A DNA stretch of 57,690 nt from Nocardioides sp. (GTDB lineage Bacteria; Actinomycetota; Actinomycetes; Propionibacteriales; Nocardioidaceae), in NCBI RefSeq assembly GCF_016462705.1, contig NZ_JAEMSS010000002.1, positions 1 through 57,690 on the forward strand, read 5' to 3'. Every line of letters begins with the position of its first letter. Position 1 is the stretch's first letter. Shown here in pieces: positions 8,120 to 15,912 of the stretch. Both the position numbers and the translations under genes were made by a program. The notes beneath the pieces were generated by a model. The model did no database searches, had not been told where the DNA came from, and was given only the letters and a program-made list of their open reading frames with translations.

Positions 8120-8569
8120 TCAGGCCTCCTCGGCGAGTCGTTGGAGCAGGGGCGCCGCGGCGCGGAGCACGTCGCGCTCCTCCGCGGTGAGGTCGCGCAG
8201 CTGCCGGGACAGCCACTCGTCGCGGCGGCGGCGGTCGGCCAGCACCCGCTCGCGGCCGCGGTCGGTCAGCTCGACCACCACGACCCGGCCGTCGGTCGCA
8301 TGCGCCTTGCGCGCGACGTAGCCGCCCTCCTCGAGGGCGTTGATGTGCCGGGTCATGCTCGGCGGCTGCACCCGCTCGAGGCCGGCCAGCTCGCCGACCG
8401 TGAGGTCCCCGTGCCGGAACAGGTAGCCGAGCACGCTCATCGAGGCGATGCTCAGCTCGTTGCCCGGCTCCCGCTCGTTGGCGAGCCGACGGCGCAGGCG
8501 CATGACCGACAGCCGCAGCTCGGCGGCCAGGCCGGCGTCGGTGCGGGCAGCGCGTTGGACGGTAGGCAT
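8120..8569 (-). CDS. MarR-family transcriptional regulator
   Basis: 149 residues. Winged-helix core: LSIASMSVLGYLFRHGDLTVGELAGLERVQPPSMTRHINALEEGGYVARKAHATDGRVVVVELTDRGR, with recognition helix PPSMTRHINAL and the wing DGRVVVVELT. First gene of a two-gene unit with the MFS exporter, the common arrangement for ligand-relieved efflux control. The AT-rich stretch just upstream contains two dyads that are likely its own operators. Confidence 0.93.
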   Translation of the reverse strand: MPTVQRAARTDAGLAAELRLSVMRLRRRLANEREPGNELSIASMSVLGYLFRHGDLTVGELAGLERVQPPSMTRHINALEEGGYVARKAHATDGRVVVVELTDRGRERVLADRRRRDEWLSRQLRDLTAEERDVLRAAAPLLQRLAEEA

Positions 8570-8572
8570 ATC

Positions 8573-8604
8573 GTTAGCCTAACTCATTACCTATGCTAAG
8601 TAAT
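8573..8604. promoter_or_regulatory. Dyads upstream of marR (probable MarR operators)
   Basis: Two inverted repeats in an AT-rich patch directly before marR: GTTAGcCTAAC at 8573-8583 (5-bp arms around one base) and ATTAC-N9-GTAAT at 8586-8604. The first resembles the core of a DtxR box, but its flanks do not match. Position suggests autoregulation of the marR-MFS unit. Confidence 0.5.
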
Positions 8605-8634
8605 TCCCGATGTCAGGAAGCAGCGGTCCTCGTC

Positions 8635-8665
8635 TTGACCTGGAGCCCACTCCAGGCCTGACACT
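8635..8665 (+). promoter_or_regulatory. MerR-type promoter of the merR gene
   Basis: TTGACC (8635-8640), then a 19-bp spacer that holds the perfect dyad CCTGGAG-CCCA-CTCCAGG (8639-8656), then a weak -10 GACACT (8660-8665). The over-long 19-bp spacer with a dyad inside is the signature of promoters that MerR-family regulators untwist. The predicted transcript start coincides with the ATG at 8672, so the mRNA would be leaderless. Confidence 0.72.
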
Positions 8666-8671
8666 GGGCGG

Positions 8672-9064
8672 ATGGACCGCACCGGACTGACCATCGCCGA
8701 GGCCGCGGCCGAGACCGGCCTGACCGCGGACACGCTTCGCTACTACGAGCGCGGTGGGCTGATGCTGCGCCCGATCCCCCGCGCGGCGTCCGGCCACCGG
8801 CACTACGCCGAGAGCGACCTGACCTGGATCAGGCTCATCACCAAGCTGCGGTCCACCGGGATGCCGATCCGCGACGTACGCCGCTACACCGAGCTCTGCC
8901 GGGCCGGTGACGGCAACGAGGCCGAGCGCCTCGACCTGCTGCGCGCGCACCGCCAGGTCGTCCTGGCGCGCCTGGCCGAGGTCCAGGACCACCTCGGCGC
9001 TATCGACTACAAGATCGGGCTCTACGAGGACCGGCTCGAACGACCACTGCGGTCCACGGCTTGA
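8672..9064 (+). CDS. MerR-family transcriptional regulator
   Basis: 130 residues. N-terminal MerR helix-turn-helix [25 protein letters not shown], wing [24 protein letters not shown], then a dimerisation coiled coil ([34 protein letters not shown]). Resembles the YyaN/AdhR group that controls aldo-keto reductases. The Cys those regulators keep in the helix before STGM is absent; the only Cys is in ELCRAG. No metal-binding Cys set. Its operator occurs in its own promoter and again before the downstream reductase. No Shine-Dalgarno before the ATG, consistent with a leaderless message. Confidence 0.92.
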   Translation: MDRTGLTIAEAAAETGLTADTLRYYERGGLMLRPIPRAASGHRHYAESDLTWIRLITKLRSTGMPIRDVRRYTELCRAGDGNEAERLDLLRAHRQVVLARLAEVQDHLGAIDYKIGLYEDRLERPLRSTA

Positions 9065-9091
9065 CCTGGAGCGCACTCCAAGGCGTTCAGT
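9061..9091 (+). promoter_or_regulatory. Second copy of the MerR-type promoter, before the aldo-keto reductase
   Basis: TTGACC (9061-9066, overlapping the merR stop codon), dyad CCTGGAG-CGCA-CTCCAAGG in a 19-bp spacer, weak -10 TTCAGT (9086-9091). Nearly identical to 8635-8665. Start ATG of the reductase at 9099 falls at the predicted transcript start. Confidence 0.72.
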
Positions 9092-9098
9092 GGTCGGC

Positions 9099-10091
9099 AT
9101 GACCCTCCAACGACGCACTCTCGGCACCACGTCGGCCCTCGACGTCTCCATCCTCGGCCTCGGCTGCATGGGCATGTCCGAGTTCTACGGGACCGGCGAC
9201 GAGGCGACCGGCATCGCGACGATCCGGCGCGCCCTCGACCTGGGCGTGACCTTCCTCGACACCGCGGACATGTACGGGCCGTTCACCAACGAGCAGCTCG
9301 TCGGCAAGGCGATCGCCGGCCGGCGCGACGAGGTCCAGCTGGCCACCAAGTTCGGCAACGAGCGCAACCCCGACGGCAGCTGGGTCGGGATCAACGGCAG
9401 TCCCGACTACGTCCGATCCGCCTGCGACGCCTCGCTCGCCCGCTTGGGCGTGGACCACATCGACCTCTACTACCAGCACCGGGTCGACACGTCGGTGCCG
9501 ATCGAGGAGACCGTCGGGGCGATGAAGGAGCTGGTCGACGCCGGCAAGGTCCGCCACCTCGGGCTGTCCGAGGCCGCGGCCGACACGATCCGCCGCGCCC
9601 ACGCGGTCCACCCGATCACCGCGCTGCAGAGCGAGTGGTCGCTGTTCACCCGCGACCTGGAGGACGACGTCGTCCCAACGGTGCGTGAGCTGGGCATCGG
9701 GCTGGTCCCCTACTCGCCCCTCGGGCGAGGCATCCTCACCGGCGCCGTCTCGGCCGACACGCTCGAGGCCGGCGACTCCCGGGCGACCGGACGCTTCCCG
9801 CGCTTCGAGGGCGACGCGCTCGACGCCAACCTGCAGCTGGTCGCCAAGGTCCGCGAGCTCGCCGAGGCCAAGGGGTGCACGCCCGGGCAGCTCGCGCTGG
9901 CCTGGGTGCTGGCCCAGGGCGACGACGTGGTGCCGATCCCCGGCACCAAGCGCATCCCCTACCTCGAGGAGAACGTCGGAGCCGCCGACGTCACCCTCTC
10001 CGACGCCGACCTCAAGGCGCTCGAGGACGCGGTCCCGCGGGACGCCGTCGTCGGCGACCGGTACGGCGACATGAGCACCGTCAACAAGTAG
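9099..10091 (+). CDS. Aldo/keto reductase (AKR13-like)
   Basis: 330 residues from the ATG at 9099; longer upstream readings run into merR. TIM-barrel oxidoreductase with catalytic Asp and Tyr in [10 protein letters not shown], Lys in LATKFGN and His in YYQHRVD, and the NADPH site near [16 protein letters not shown]. Such enzymes reduce aldehydes or ketones with NADPH in the cytoplasm. The shared MerR operator indicates induction by a reactive carbonyl or electrophile sensed by the upstream regulator (inferred). It converges with the nadE-like gene, leaving 9 bp between stops. Confidence 0.93.
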   Translation: MTLQRRTLGTTSALDVSILGLGCMGMSEFYGTGDEATGIATIRRALDLGVTFLDTADMYGPFTNEQLVGKAIAGRRDEVQLATKFGNERNPDGSWVGINGSPDYVRSACDASLARLGVDHIDLYYQHRVDTSVPIEETVGAMKELVDAGKVRHLGLSEAAADTIRRAHAVHPITALQSEWSLFTRDLEDDVVPTVRELGIGLVPYSPLGRGILTGAVSADTLEAGDSRATGRFPRFEGDALDANLQLVAKVRELAEAKGCTPGQLALAWVLAQGDDVVPIPGTKRIPYLEENVGAADVTLSDADLKALEDAVPRDAVVGDRYGDMSTVNK

Positions 10092-10100
10092 GGGCTGAGG

Positions 10101-11093
10101 TCAGCCGACCTCGGGCACGTCCGCCACGAGCTGCGGCTCGCGGTGCAGGTAGGCGGTCGTGCTGCGCTTCTGGTCGATGTCGCGGTAGACCCGCTGGACC
10201 TGCTCCACGGTCAGGTCGGTGGCGGCGGCCACCTCCTCGATCGGGACGTCGTGGTTCTTGCCGTAGAGGCACAGGTCCATCCGCTCGTAGGGCAGGGAGA
10301 AGTAGAACTCCTCCTGCGACTGCGGCAGCGAGTAGGTGTCGGTCGTCGACGGGCGGGAGCGGATCTCGGCCGGGACGCCGAGGTGCTCGGCCAGGGCGTA
10401 GACCTGCGACTTGTAGAGGTGCGCGATCGGCTTGACGTCGGCCGAGCCGTCGCCGAGCTTGACGAAGAACCCCTGGTCGTACTCCAGCCGGTTGGGCGTG
10501 CCGGACACGACGTAGTTGAGCCGGTCGGCGTGGTAGTACTCGAGCATCTTCCGCACCCGCTGCTTGAAGTTCGTGGCGGCCACGATGCCCAGGTAGGCGT
10601 CGTGGGTCAGCCGGTGCTTGGTCTCGGTGCCGTCCGGCGCCTGCACCACCACGGAGTAGAGGCGGAAGCTGTCGGAGTCGACGACGCTGGGCAGGACGAT
10701 CTTGGACAGGAACCCCGGCCCGTACTCCGGGACCACCATCCGGATGGCGTCGTCCCGGCGCTGGTAGCAGCCGGCGGCCTCGAGGACCGGCGAGATCTCC
10801 TCGAGGGTCGAGTCGATCCCGAGCGAGTCGGTGAGCTGTCGGCTCAGCGTCAGGGTGTCGGAGGACGACTCCCGCTCGGGCATGTGCAGACCGAACACCC
10901 GCTGCGGCCCGAGGGCGGCCACGCACAGCGCCGCGACCACGCTCGAGTCGATCCCGCCGGAGACGGCGACGACGACGCCCTTCCGCTTGGAGTCCGCGAG
11001 GTAGGCGGTGAGCATCTCGCTGATCCGCGCGGTCTCGGCCTCGGCGTCTATCTCGAGGTTTGCTGCGCTGAAGGGAGTTGCCGAGCTGCTCAT
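10101..11093 (-). CDS. Short NAD synthase-like amide synthase (NadE family, no glutaminase domain)
   Basis: 330 residues from the ATG at 11093, preceded by AGGAG and overlapping the asnB stop (ATGA). N-type ATP-pyrophosphatase loop SGGIDSS at residues 45-51, then NadE-like NYVVSGTPNRLEYDQGFFVKLGDGSADVKPIAHLYKSQVYALAEHLG. Housekeeping NadE of most actinobacteria is glutamine-dependent with an N-terminal CN-hydrolase domain (family knowledge); that domain is missing here. NadE activates a carboxylate as an acyl adenylate and attacks it with ammonia. As last gene of a carrier-protein operon it may amidate a pathway intermediate instead of deamido-NAD. True substrate unknown. Confidence 0.85.
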   Translation of the reverse strand: MSSSATPFSAANLEIDAEAETARISEMLTAYLADSKRKGVVVAVSGGIDSSVVAALCVAALGPQRVFGLHMPERESSSDTLTLSRQLTDSLGIDSTLEEISPVLEAAGCYQRRDDAIRMVVPEYGPGFLSKIVLPSVVDSDSFRLYSVVVQAPDGTETKHRLTHDAYLGIVAATNFKQRVRKMLEYYHADRLNYVVSGTPNRLEYDQGFFVKLGDGSADVKPIAHLYKSQVYALAEHLGVPAEIRSRPSTTDTYSLPQSQEEFYFSLPYERMDLCLYGKNHDVPIEEVAAATDLTVEQVQRVYRDIDQKRSTTAYLHREPQLVADVPEVG

Positions 11094-13090
11094 CGAGTGC
11101 TCCTGTCGTGGGTGACGAGGTCGACGGCGACCTCGGGTGGTGGCAGCGCGCGCTCCGCGGCCGCCCAGTCGTGGTGGTCGTCGACGAAGCTGTCGTGGAC
11201 GAGCTGGGTGGAGACGACGGCCAGGACGCGCATGTTGTCGGTGTTGCTCATGTTCTCGCCCCGGGTCCGGTCGCCTTTGGCCATCAGTCCCGCGACCAGG
11301 GCCGGCTCGAAGACGCCCGCCGCCTCGATCGCGCGCCGCGAGGTCAGCTCGTCGACCCAGTCGGGACGGCCCGGGGTGAAGAAGCTCGCCGCGTCCGGGG
11401 CCCGGTAGGGCTGCTTGGGCCGGCGGAGGATGTCGGGCGGCACCAGGTCGCCGAACGCCTGCTTGAGCACGTACTTCTCCTCCATCCCGAACAGCTTGTG
11501 CCGCGCCGGGAGCGTGTTGGCGAGGTCGACCACGTCCCGGTCGAGGAACGGGAACCTGCCCTCCACCGAGTTGGCCATCAGCATCCGGTCTCCCTGCGAG
11601 CTGAGGATGTAGCCGGCCAGCAGCGTCTTCATCTCGAGCCACTGCGCCCGGCTCAGCGGGTCCCAGTCCTCGCTGCCGGCCGGCAGGGACGCCGCCACGT
11701 CGGGCGGGTCGCCGCGCTCGATCTCGGCACGCAGGTCCGCGGACAGGATCCCCTTGACCGTCGAGGTCGAGTCCCAGCGCGGCCGGTGTGACAGCGCGGG
11801 GTCCGCCAGGTCGAGGTTGCGGCCGAAGAACGTCCGCGCGAAGGCGGGCATCCGACCCGGGGAACGGGCCATCCACGGGTAGAGGAGCTCCGCCGCCCGG
11901 GAACGCTTCGCCGACTCGGGGTCGCGCGCCCAGAACATCCGCACCCGCGCCTCGCGGAAGATGTCGTAGCCGGCCAGGACCTCGTCGGCCCCCTCGCCGG
12001 TCACCACGACCTTGTAGCCGTTGTCGCGCACCAGCCTGGAGAGCAGGAACAGCGGTGCGGGCGCCGCCCGGAGGACCGGGGTCTCGGTGTGCCGGACCAC
12101 CTCGGGGAAGACCTCGGCGATGTCGGCGGGCGAGACGACCACGTCCTCGTGCTCGGTCCCGAGCCGCGCCGCCATCTCCTTCTGGAAGCGCCCTTCGTCG
12201 AGCTCGTCCTCGGAGAACCGGAGCGAGAACGTGTGCAGCGGGGCGTCGGTGTACTGCGAGATGACCGCCGCCGTGATCGACGAGTCCAGCCCGCCCGACA
12301 GGTAGGCGCCCACCGGGACGTCGCTGCGCAGGAACCGCAGCCTGGTCGCCTCGACCAGCCGTTCGCGCAGCGCCTCGGCGTTGGCGCGGGCGTCCTGGAC
12401 GGGCTCCCGGCCGCGCTCGGGGAACGAGATGCTCCAGTACGCCGAGGTGCGCAGCCCGTCGCGGTCGAGCACGGCGACGTGTCCTGGCTCGAGCTGCTCG
12501 ATCCCGCGGAACACCGTCCGGGGGGCGACCGTGGACCAGTACGTGAGGGTCTCGTCCAGCCCCGTGGGGTCCAGGGCCCGCTGGGCGGTCGGGTCGGCGA
12601 ACAGCGCCTTCACCTCGGAGGCGAACGCCAGCCCGCCGGGCGTCCGCCGGTAGTAGAGCGGCCGCACCCCCAGCCGGTCCCGGGACAGGACCAGTCGCTC
12701 CTCGCGGCTGTCCCACAGGGCGAGCGCCCACTGCCCGTTGAAGCGGGAGAAGCAGCCCTCGCCCCACTGCTCCCAGGCGTGCACGATCACCTCGGTGTCG
12801 CTGGCGGTGCGGAACCGGTGCCCGTGCCCGCGCAGCTCGTCACGCAGCTCGACGTAGTTGAAGATCTCGCCGTTGAAGGTGACCCACAGCGTCTCGTCCT
12901 CGTTGCACAGCGGCTGGGCTCCGCCCGCGGTGTCGATGATGGCGAGGCGGTTGTGACCGAGTGCCGCCCGCCGGTCCCGGTAGTAGCCGTTGCCGTCGGG
13001 GCCGCGGTGGCCGAGCCGGCCCATCATCCGGCGCAGGAGGTCCAGGTCCGGCGGCGCGCCGGTCGACACGATGCCGCAGATGCCGCACAT
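11090..13090 (-). CDS. asnB: Glutamine-hydrolysing asparagine synthetase-family amidotransferase (AsnB)
   Basis: 666 residues. The class II glutaminase domain is intact: Cys2 after the initiator Met (MCGICGI), LGHNRLAIID, NGEIFNY near residue 73. The synthetase domain has the ATP loop SGGLDSS near 265 and VTGEGADEVLAGY. Longer than E. coli AsnB (about 554) and close to the long actinobacterial AsnB group. Both half-reactions look functional, so it should form an amide from a carboxylate with glutamine nitrogen; ammonia could also feed the NadE-like neighbour. Start shares one base with the ACP-like stop (TGATG). Whether the substrate is Asp or a pathway acid cannot be told. Confidence 0.9.
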   Translation of the reverse strand: MCGICGIVSTGAPPDLDLLRRMMGRLGHRGPDGNGYYRDRRAALGHNRLAIIDTAGGAQPLCNEDETLWVTFNGEIFNYVELRDELRGHGHRFRTASDTEVIVHAWEQWGEGCFSRFNGQWALALWDSREERLVLSRDRLGVRPLYYRRTPGGLAFASEVKALFADPTAQRALDPTGLDETLTYWSTVAPRTVFRGIEQLEPGHVAVLDRDGLRTSAYWSISFPERGREPVQDARANAEALRERLVEATRLRFLRSDVPVGAYLSGGLDSSITAAVISQYTDAPLHTFSLRFSEDELDEGRFQKEMAARLGTEHEDVVVSPADIAEVFPEVVRHTETPVLRAAPAPLFLLSRLVRDNGYKVVVTGEGADEVLAGYDIFREARVRMFWARDPESAKRSRAAELLYPWMARSPGRMPAFARTFFGRNLDLADPALSHRPRWDSTSTVKGILSADLRAEIERGDPPDVAASLPAGSEDWDPLSRAQWLEMKTLLAGYILSSQGDRMLMANSVEGRFPFLDRDVVDLANTLPARHKLFGMEEKYVLKQAFGDLVPPDILRRPKQPYRAPDAASFFTPGRPDWVDELTSRRAIEAAGVFEPALVAGLMAKGDRTRGENMSNTDNMRVLAVVSTQLVHDSFVDDHHDWAAAERALPPPEVAVDLVTHDRSTR

Positions 13091-13308
13091 CAGGCGTGGC
13101 CCCGCCGCTCGACGAGGTCGGCCACGGAGTCCGGGTCGCCCAGGACGTCGGCCGTGATGTCGTCGTCGGTCAGCACGATGCCGAGGGCGTCCTCGAGCAG
13201 GATGGCGGTCTTGACCGCCTCCAGGTCCGGGTCGGCGCCCGGGTCGCGCAGCTCCTCGGCCTCGCGGAGGACCTGCGCGACCAGGCCGGGCTCCAGGTCA
13301 CCGCTCAC
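13090..13308 (-). CDS. ACP-like protein lacking the phosphopantetheine serine
   Basis: 72 residues, GTG start overlapping the acpS stop (GTGA). Acidic and helical; the second half (DLEAVKTAILLEDALGIVLTDDDI) aligns with helices II-III of acyl carrier proteins. Where ACPs read GADSLD this reads GADPDLE: the modified Ser is replaced by Pro/Asp. It therefore should not be a substrate for the adjacent AcpS. It may be a docking or chaperone partner for AsnB or the NadE-like enzyme, or a degenerate copy of the first carrier. The fold call is by eye from a short protein. Confidence 0.72.
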   Translation of the reverse strand: MSGDLEPGLVAQVLREAEELRDPGADPDLEAVKTAILLEDALGIVLTDDDITADVLGDPDSVADLVERRGHA

Positions 13309-13709
13309 GAGGCGCCGCCGTCCGACCAGGTCGCGAGCGCGACGGCGGTGGCGTACTCGTCGCAGTGCGACAGGGAGACCTTGACCGAGCGCACGCCGGC
13401 CCCCTCGGCAGCCAGCCGCAGCGCACCGGACAGGGTCACCGACGGGGTGCCGTCAGGGCCGTTCACGATCTCGATCGACCGCCACGGCAACGGTCCCTCC
13501 CAGGACACCGGCAGCGCCTTCGAGACCGCCTCCTTGGCCGCCATCCGGGCGGCGAAGTGCCGGCTGGGCTCGGCCATCCGGGTGCAGTAGTCGACCTCCA
13601 GCGGGGTGAACCAGCGGTCGAGGAACGCCGCGCCGCGCGCCTCCACCAGCGCCGCGATCCGGGCCACGGACACGATGTCGGTCCCGATGTCGGTCTCGGT
13701 GGCGCCCAC
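13305..13709 (-). CDS. acpS: Holo-[acyl-carrier-protein] synthase (AcpS-type phosphopantetheinyl transferase)
   Basis: 134 residues from a GTG. AcpS motifs: IGTDIVSVARI at residues 8-18 (Mg-binding Asp11), FAARMAAKEAVSKAL near 52-66 (Glu60) and SLSHCDEYATAVAL near the C-terminus. Transfers 4'-phosphopantetheine from CoA to a carrier-protein Ser. The obvious local substrate is the carrier protein at 15909-16205, which has an intact DST site. Housekeeping AcpS normally lies elsewhere, so this looks dedicated to the cluster. Three bases separate it from the upstream hydrolase. Confidence 0.92.
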   Translation of the reverse strand: MGATETDIGTDIVSVARIAALVEARGAAFLDRWFTPLEVDYCTRMAEPSRHFAARMAAKEAVSKALPVSWEGPLPWRSIEIVNGPDGTPSVTLSGALRLAAEGAGVRSVKVSLSHCDEYATAVALATWSDGGAS

Positions 13710-13712
13710 GGG

Positions 13713-14396
13713 CTAGCGCTCCCCGCCGGGCGCGGTCGAGGCGGCTCGGGCTACGGCTCGGAGCCAGGCCGCGGCCGCGACCTCGGCACCGGCGTCGTTG
13801 AGGTGCCCGAGGTCGGACGCGTAGCCGTCGTGGAGGGCGAAGTAGTCCGCTCCGCCGTGCCGGCCGGTCACCCGGCTGCCGTCGGGCCTGGTCGACTCGG
13901 CCGCGGCGAGGTCGAAGACGTGCCCCCCGGCGTACGCGTCGCGGATCAGGGCGTTCAGCCGCTCGCGGGCGGCGTTCTCGTCCGGACCGTAGCGGTCGTT
14001 GCCGGTGAGCCTCGCCCTGAGCCTCGACAGACCGCCGCGCTCCGTCGTGAGCGGCACGGTCACGTGCACGAAGGTGACCTCGGGGTAGTCCCGCTCCAGG
14101 GCCGCCAGGGTGGCCCGGTAGGTGCCGAACAGCGCCTCGACGTCGGTCCGGGCGGTGACGTCGATGTAGCAGAGCTTCATCATCGCCACGTCGACCCGGT
14201 CGCCGAGGCCGCCGCGCACCCTGGCGTCGAAGTCCTCGATCTTCAGCAGCGGCTGCTCGTTCGCGCCGATGAGGGCGTCCTCGACGACCGGCACCGGTTC
14301 GCCCCGCCCCGCCAGGCGGCGTACGCCGTCGAGCACGTTCTGGCCCACGGACTGGTGGCCGAAGAACACCCGGGGCTCCGGCCGGTGCCCGCTCAT
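13713..14396 (-). CDS. SGNH/GDSL-like hydrolase
   Basis: 227 residues from the ATG at 14396, 4 nt after the ligase stop and behind GAGG; a TTG at 14408 is an alternative. N-terminus RVFFGHQSVGQNVLDG gives a candidate nucleophile Ser in GHQSVG. A C-terminal DLGHLND supplies the Asp-x-x-His of an SGNH triad. FGHQSVG proteins recur in surface-glycan and secondary-metabolite loci (recalled, unsure). No signal peptide, so cytoplasmic: probably an esterase or thioesterase releasing product from the carrier protein, or a proofreading hydrolase. Function inferred from motif and context. Confidence 0.68.
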   Translation of the reverse strand: MSGHRPEPRVFFGHQSVGQNVLDGVRRLAGRGEPVPVVEDALIGANEQPLLKIEDFDARVRGGLGDRVDVAMMKLCYIDVTARTDVEALFGTYRATLAALERDYPEVTFVHVTVPLTTERGGLSRLRARLTGNDRYGPDENAARERLNALIRDAYAGGHVFDLAAAESTRPDGSRVTGRHGGADYFALHDGYASDLGHLNDAGAEVAAAAWLRAVARAASTAPGGER

Positions 14397-14400
14397 GTCC

Positions 14401-15912
14401 TCAGCCAACGCCGTGCCCCACCGGGTCGGGCGCCGACGCGAGCTCGCGCAGGCTGGCCTTGGCCGTCTTGCCGTTGGCCGTGAGGGGCAGCGCGTCCAGG
14501 ATCACGACCGTGCTCGGCACCATGTGCTTCGGCAGCTGGGCGCGCATGAAGGACCGGATCTCCTCGGGGCCCACGTCCGCCCCGGGCGCCAGGGTGACGA
14601 ACAGGGCGACCGCCTCACCCGCCTCCTCGTCGGGGACGCCGACCGCGGCGGCCGACACCAGGCCGTCGAGCCGCAGCGCGCAGGCCTCGACCTCCTGGCT
14701 CGAGACCCGGTGGCCCCACGTCTTGATGAAGTCGGCGACCCGGTCGACGATGAAGATGAAGCCCTCGTCGTCGACCACCGCCACGTCGCCGGTCCGCAAC
14801 CCGTCGGGGGTGAACTTGGCGGCGGTCGCCTCCGGGGCGTCGAGATAGCCCGGGCTGATGTTGTCGCCGCGCGCGTAGATCTCGCCGCGCTCGCCCGGCG
14901 CCACCCGTCGGCCCTGCTCGTCGAGGACCCTCAGCTCCACACCGGGGATGCCACGCCCGATCGAGCCGAGCTTGTCGCCCAGCCGCTCGGGTGGCAGGTA
15001 GGACAGCCTGGCGGTCGCCTCGGTCGCGCCGTACATCACGAACAGCTCCGCCTGCGGCTGGGCGGCCCGCAGCTCCTCGATGAGCACCGGCGAGAGCTTG
15101 CCCCCCGCCTGCTGGACGAGCCGGAGCGACGGCAACCTGCGCGAGGCGAAGGTGCTGGCCCGCAGCAGGAGCTGGAACGACGACGGGACACCCGCGAGCA
15201 CGGTGCACCCTTCCTTGTCCAGCAGCTCGATGGCGGTCTCGGGGTAGACGAAGGAGTGGCAGAGCACGACCCGGGCCCCGGCGCGCAGGTGCGTGTGCAG
15301 GATCGACGCGCCGTAGCAGTAGGAGAACGGGAGGATGACCAAGGCCCGGTCGTCGCGGCGCAGGCCGAGGTAGTCGACGATCGAGTCCGTGTTCGCCCGC
15401 ATGTTGCGGTGCGTCACCCGCACCGCCCGCGGGGTCGCCGTCGTACCGGACGTGAACATCAGCACGGCGTCCCCGTCGGGATCCGTGGTGCTGTCCGGCC
15501 AGAACGGGTCACGCGGGGCGGTCAGTGCCTCGTCGGTCAGGACCGGGACCTCGGCCCCGAACGCCGAGTCGAACCTGCGCAGCGTGCGCCGGTCGGCGAG
15601 CACGACGTCGAGCCGCACCAGCCGCGCGTTGCGGCTCACGTCGGCGGGGGTGAGCTTGTCGGAGAACGGGACGGCGACCAGGTCGAGCTTGATGGCCGCG
15701 AGGTAGGCGGCCACCCAGAACAGGGAGTTGGAGCCGAGCACGCCCACCCGAGCTCCCGCTGGCAGCCCGAGGGCCGCCAGCTCGGCCGCGAGCACCCCGG
15801 ACGCGGCGCGCAGCTCGCCGTAGGTGTGGTGCCGGCCGCCGTCGACGAGGGCGACGTCGCCCTCGGATCCCTGCTCGAGCAGGTAGTCGGCGGCGTTGGC
15901 GCCGGCGTTCAC
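14401..15912 (-). CDS. AMP-forming acyl/aminoacyl ligase (adenylation enzyme)
   Basis: 503 residues from the GTG at 15912, which overlaps the carrier-protein stop (GTGA); longer readings in this frame are antisense-like. ANL superfamily: A3 loop FTSGTTATP near residue 153 followed by RAVRVTHRN, A5 YGATEA, A7 TGDVAVVDDEGF, A8-region VDRVADFIKTWGHRVSSQEVE, A10 Lys in LTANGKTAK. The P-loop reads TSGTTATPRAV rather than TSGTTGxPKG. Activates a carboxylic or amino acid as adenylate and most likely loads it on the neighbouring carrier protein. Substrate not predictable by eye. Confidence 0.9.
   Translation of the reverse strand: MNAGANAADYLLEQGSEGDVALVDGGRHHTYGELRAASGVLAAELAALGLPAGARVGVLGSNSLFWVAAYLAAIKLDLVAVPFSDKLTPADVSRNARLVRLDVVLADRRTLRRFDSAFGAEVPVLTDEALTAPRDPFWPDSTTDPDGDAVLMFTSGTTATPRAVRVTHRNMRANTDSIVDYLGLRRDDRALVILPFSYCYGASILHTHLRAGARVVLCHSFVYPETAIELLDKEGCTVLAGVPSSFQLLLRASTFASRRLPSLRLVQQAGGKLSPVLIEELRAAQPQAELFVMYGATEATARLSYLPPERLGDKLGSIGRGIPGVELRVLDEQGRRVAPGERGEIYARGDNISPGYLDAPEATAAKFTPDGLRTGDVAVVDDEGFIFIVDRVADFIKTWGHRVSSQEVEACALRLDGLVSAAAVGVPDEEAGEAVALFVTLAPGADVGPEEIRSFMRAQLPKHMVPSTVVILDALPLTANGKTAKASLRELASAPDPVGHGVG

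Noticed and set aside
8573-8583. DtxR/IdeR box before marR
   Set aside because: The 11-bp core fits, but the outer positions do not match the 19-bp consensus; more likely a MarR dyad.
10101-12767. 888-residue open frame covering the nadE-like gene and running back into asnB
   Set aside because: Only the last 330 residues are NadE-like; the upstream part is Arg/Gly/Pro-rich shadow of asnB in another frame, and a good ribosome site precedes the ATG at 11093.
11090-13090. AsnB as a lasso-peptide cyclase or beta-lactam synthetase
   Set aside because: The class II glutaminase domain is intact (Cys2, NGEIFNY), and no lasso precursor, leader peptidase or RRE gene is nearby.
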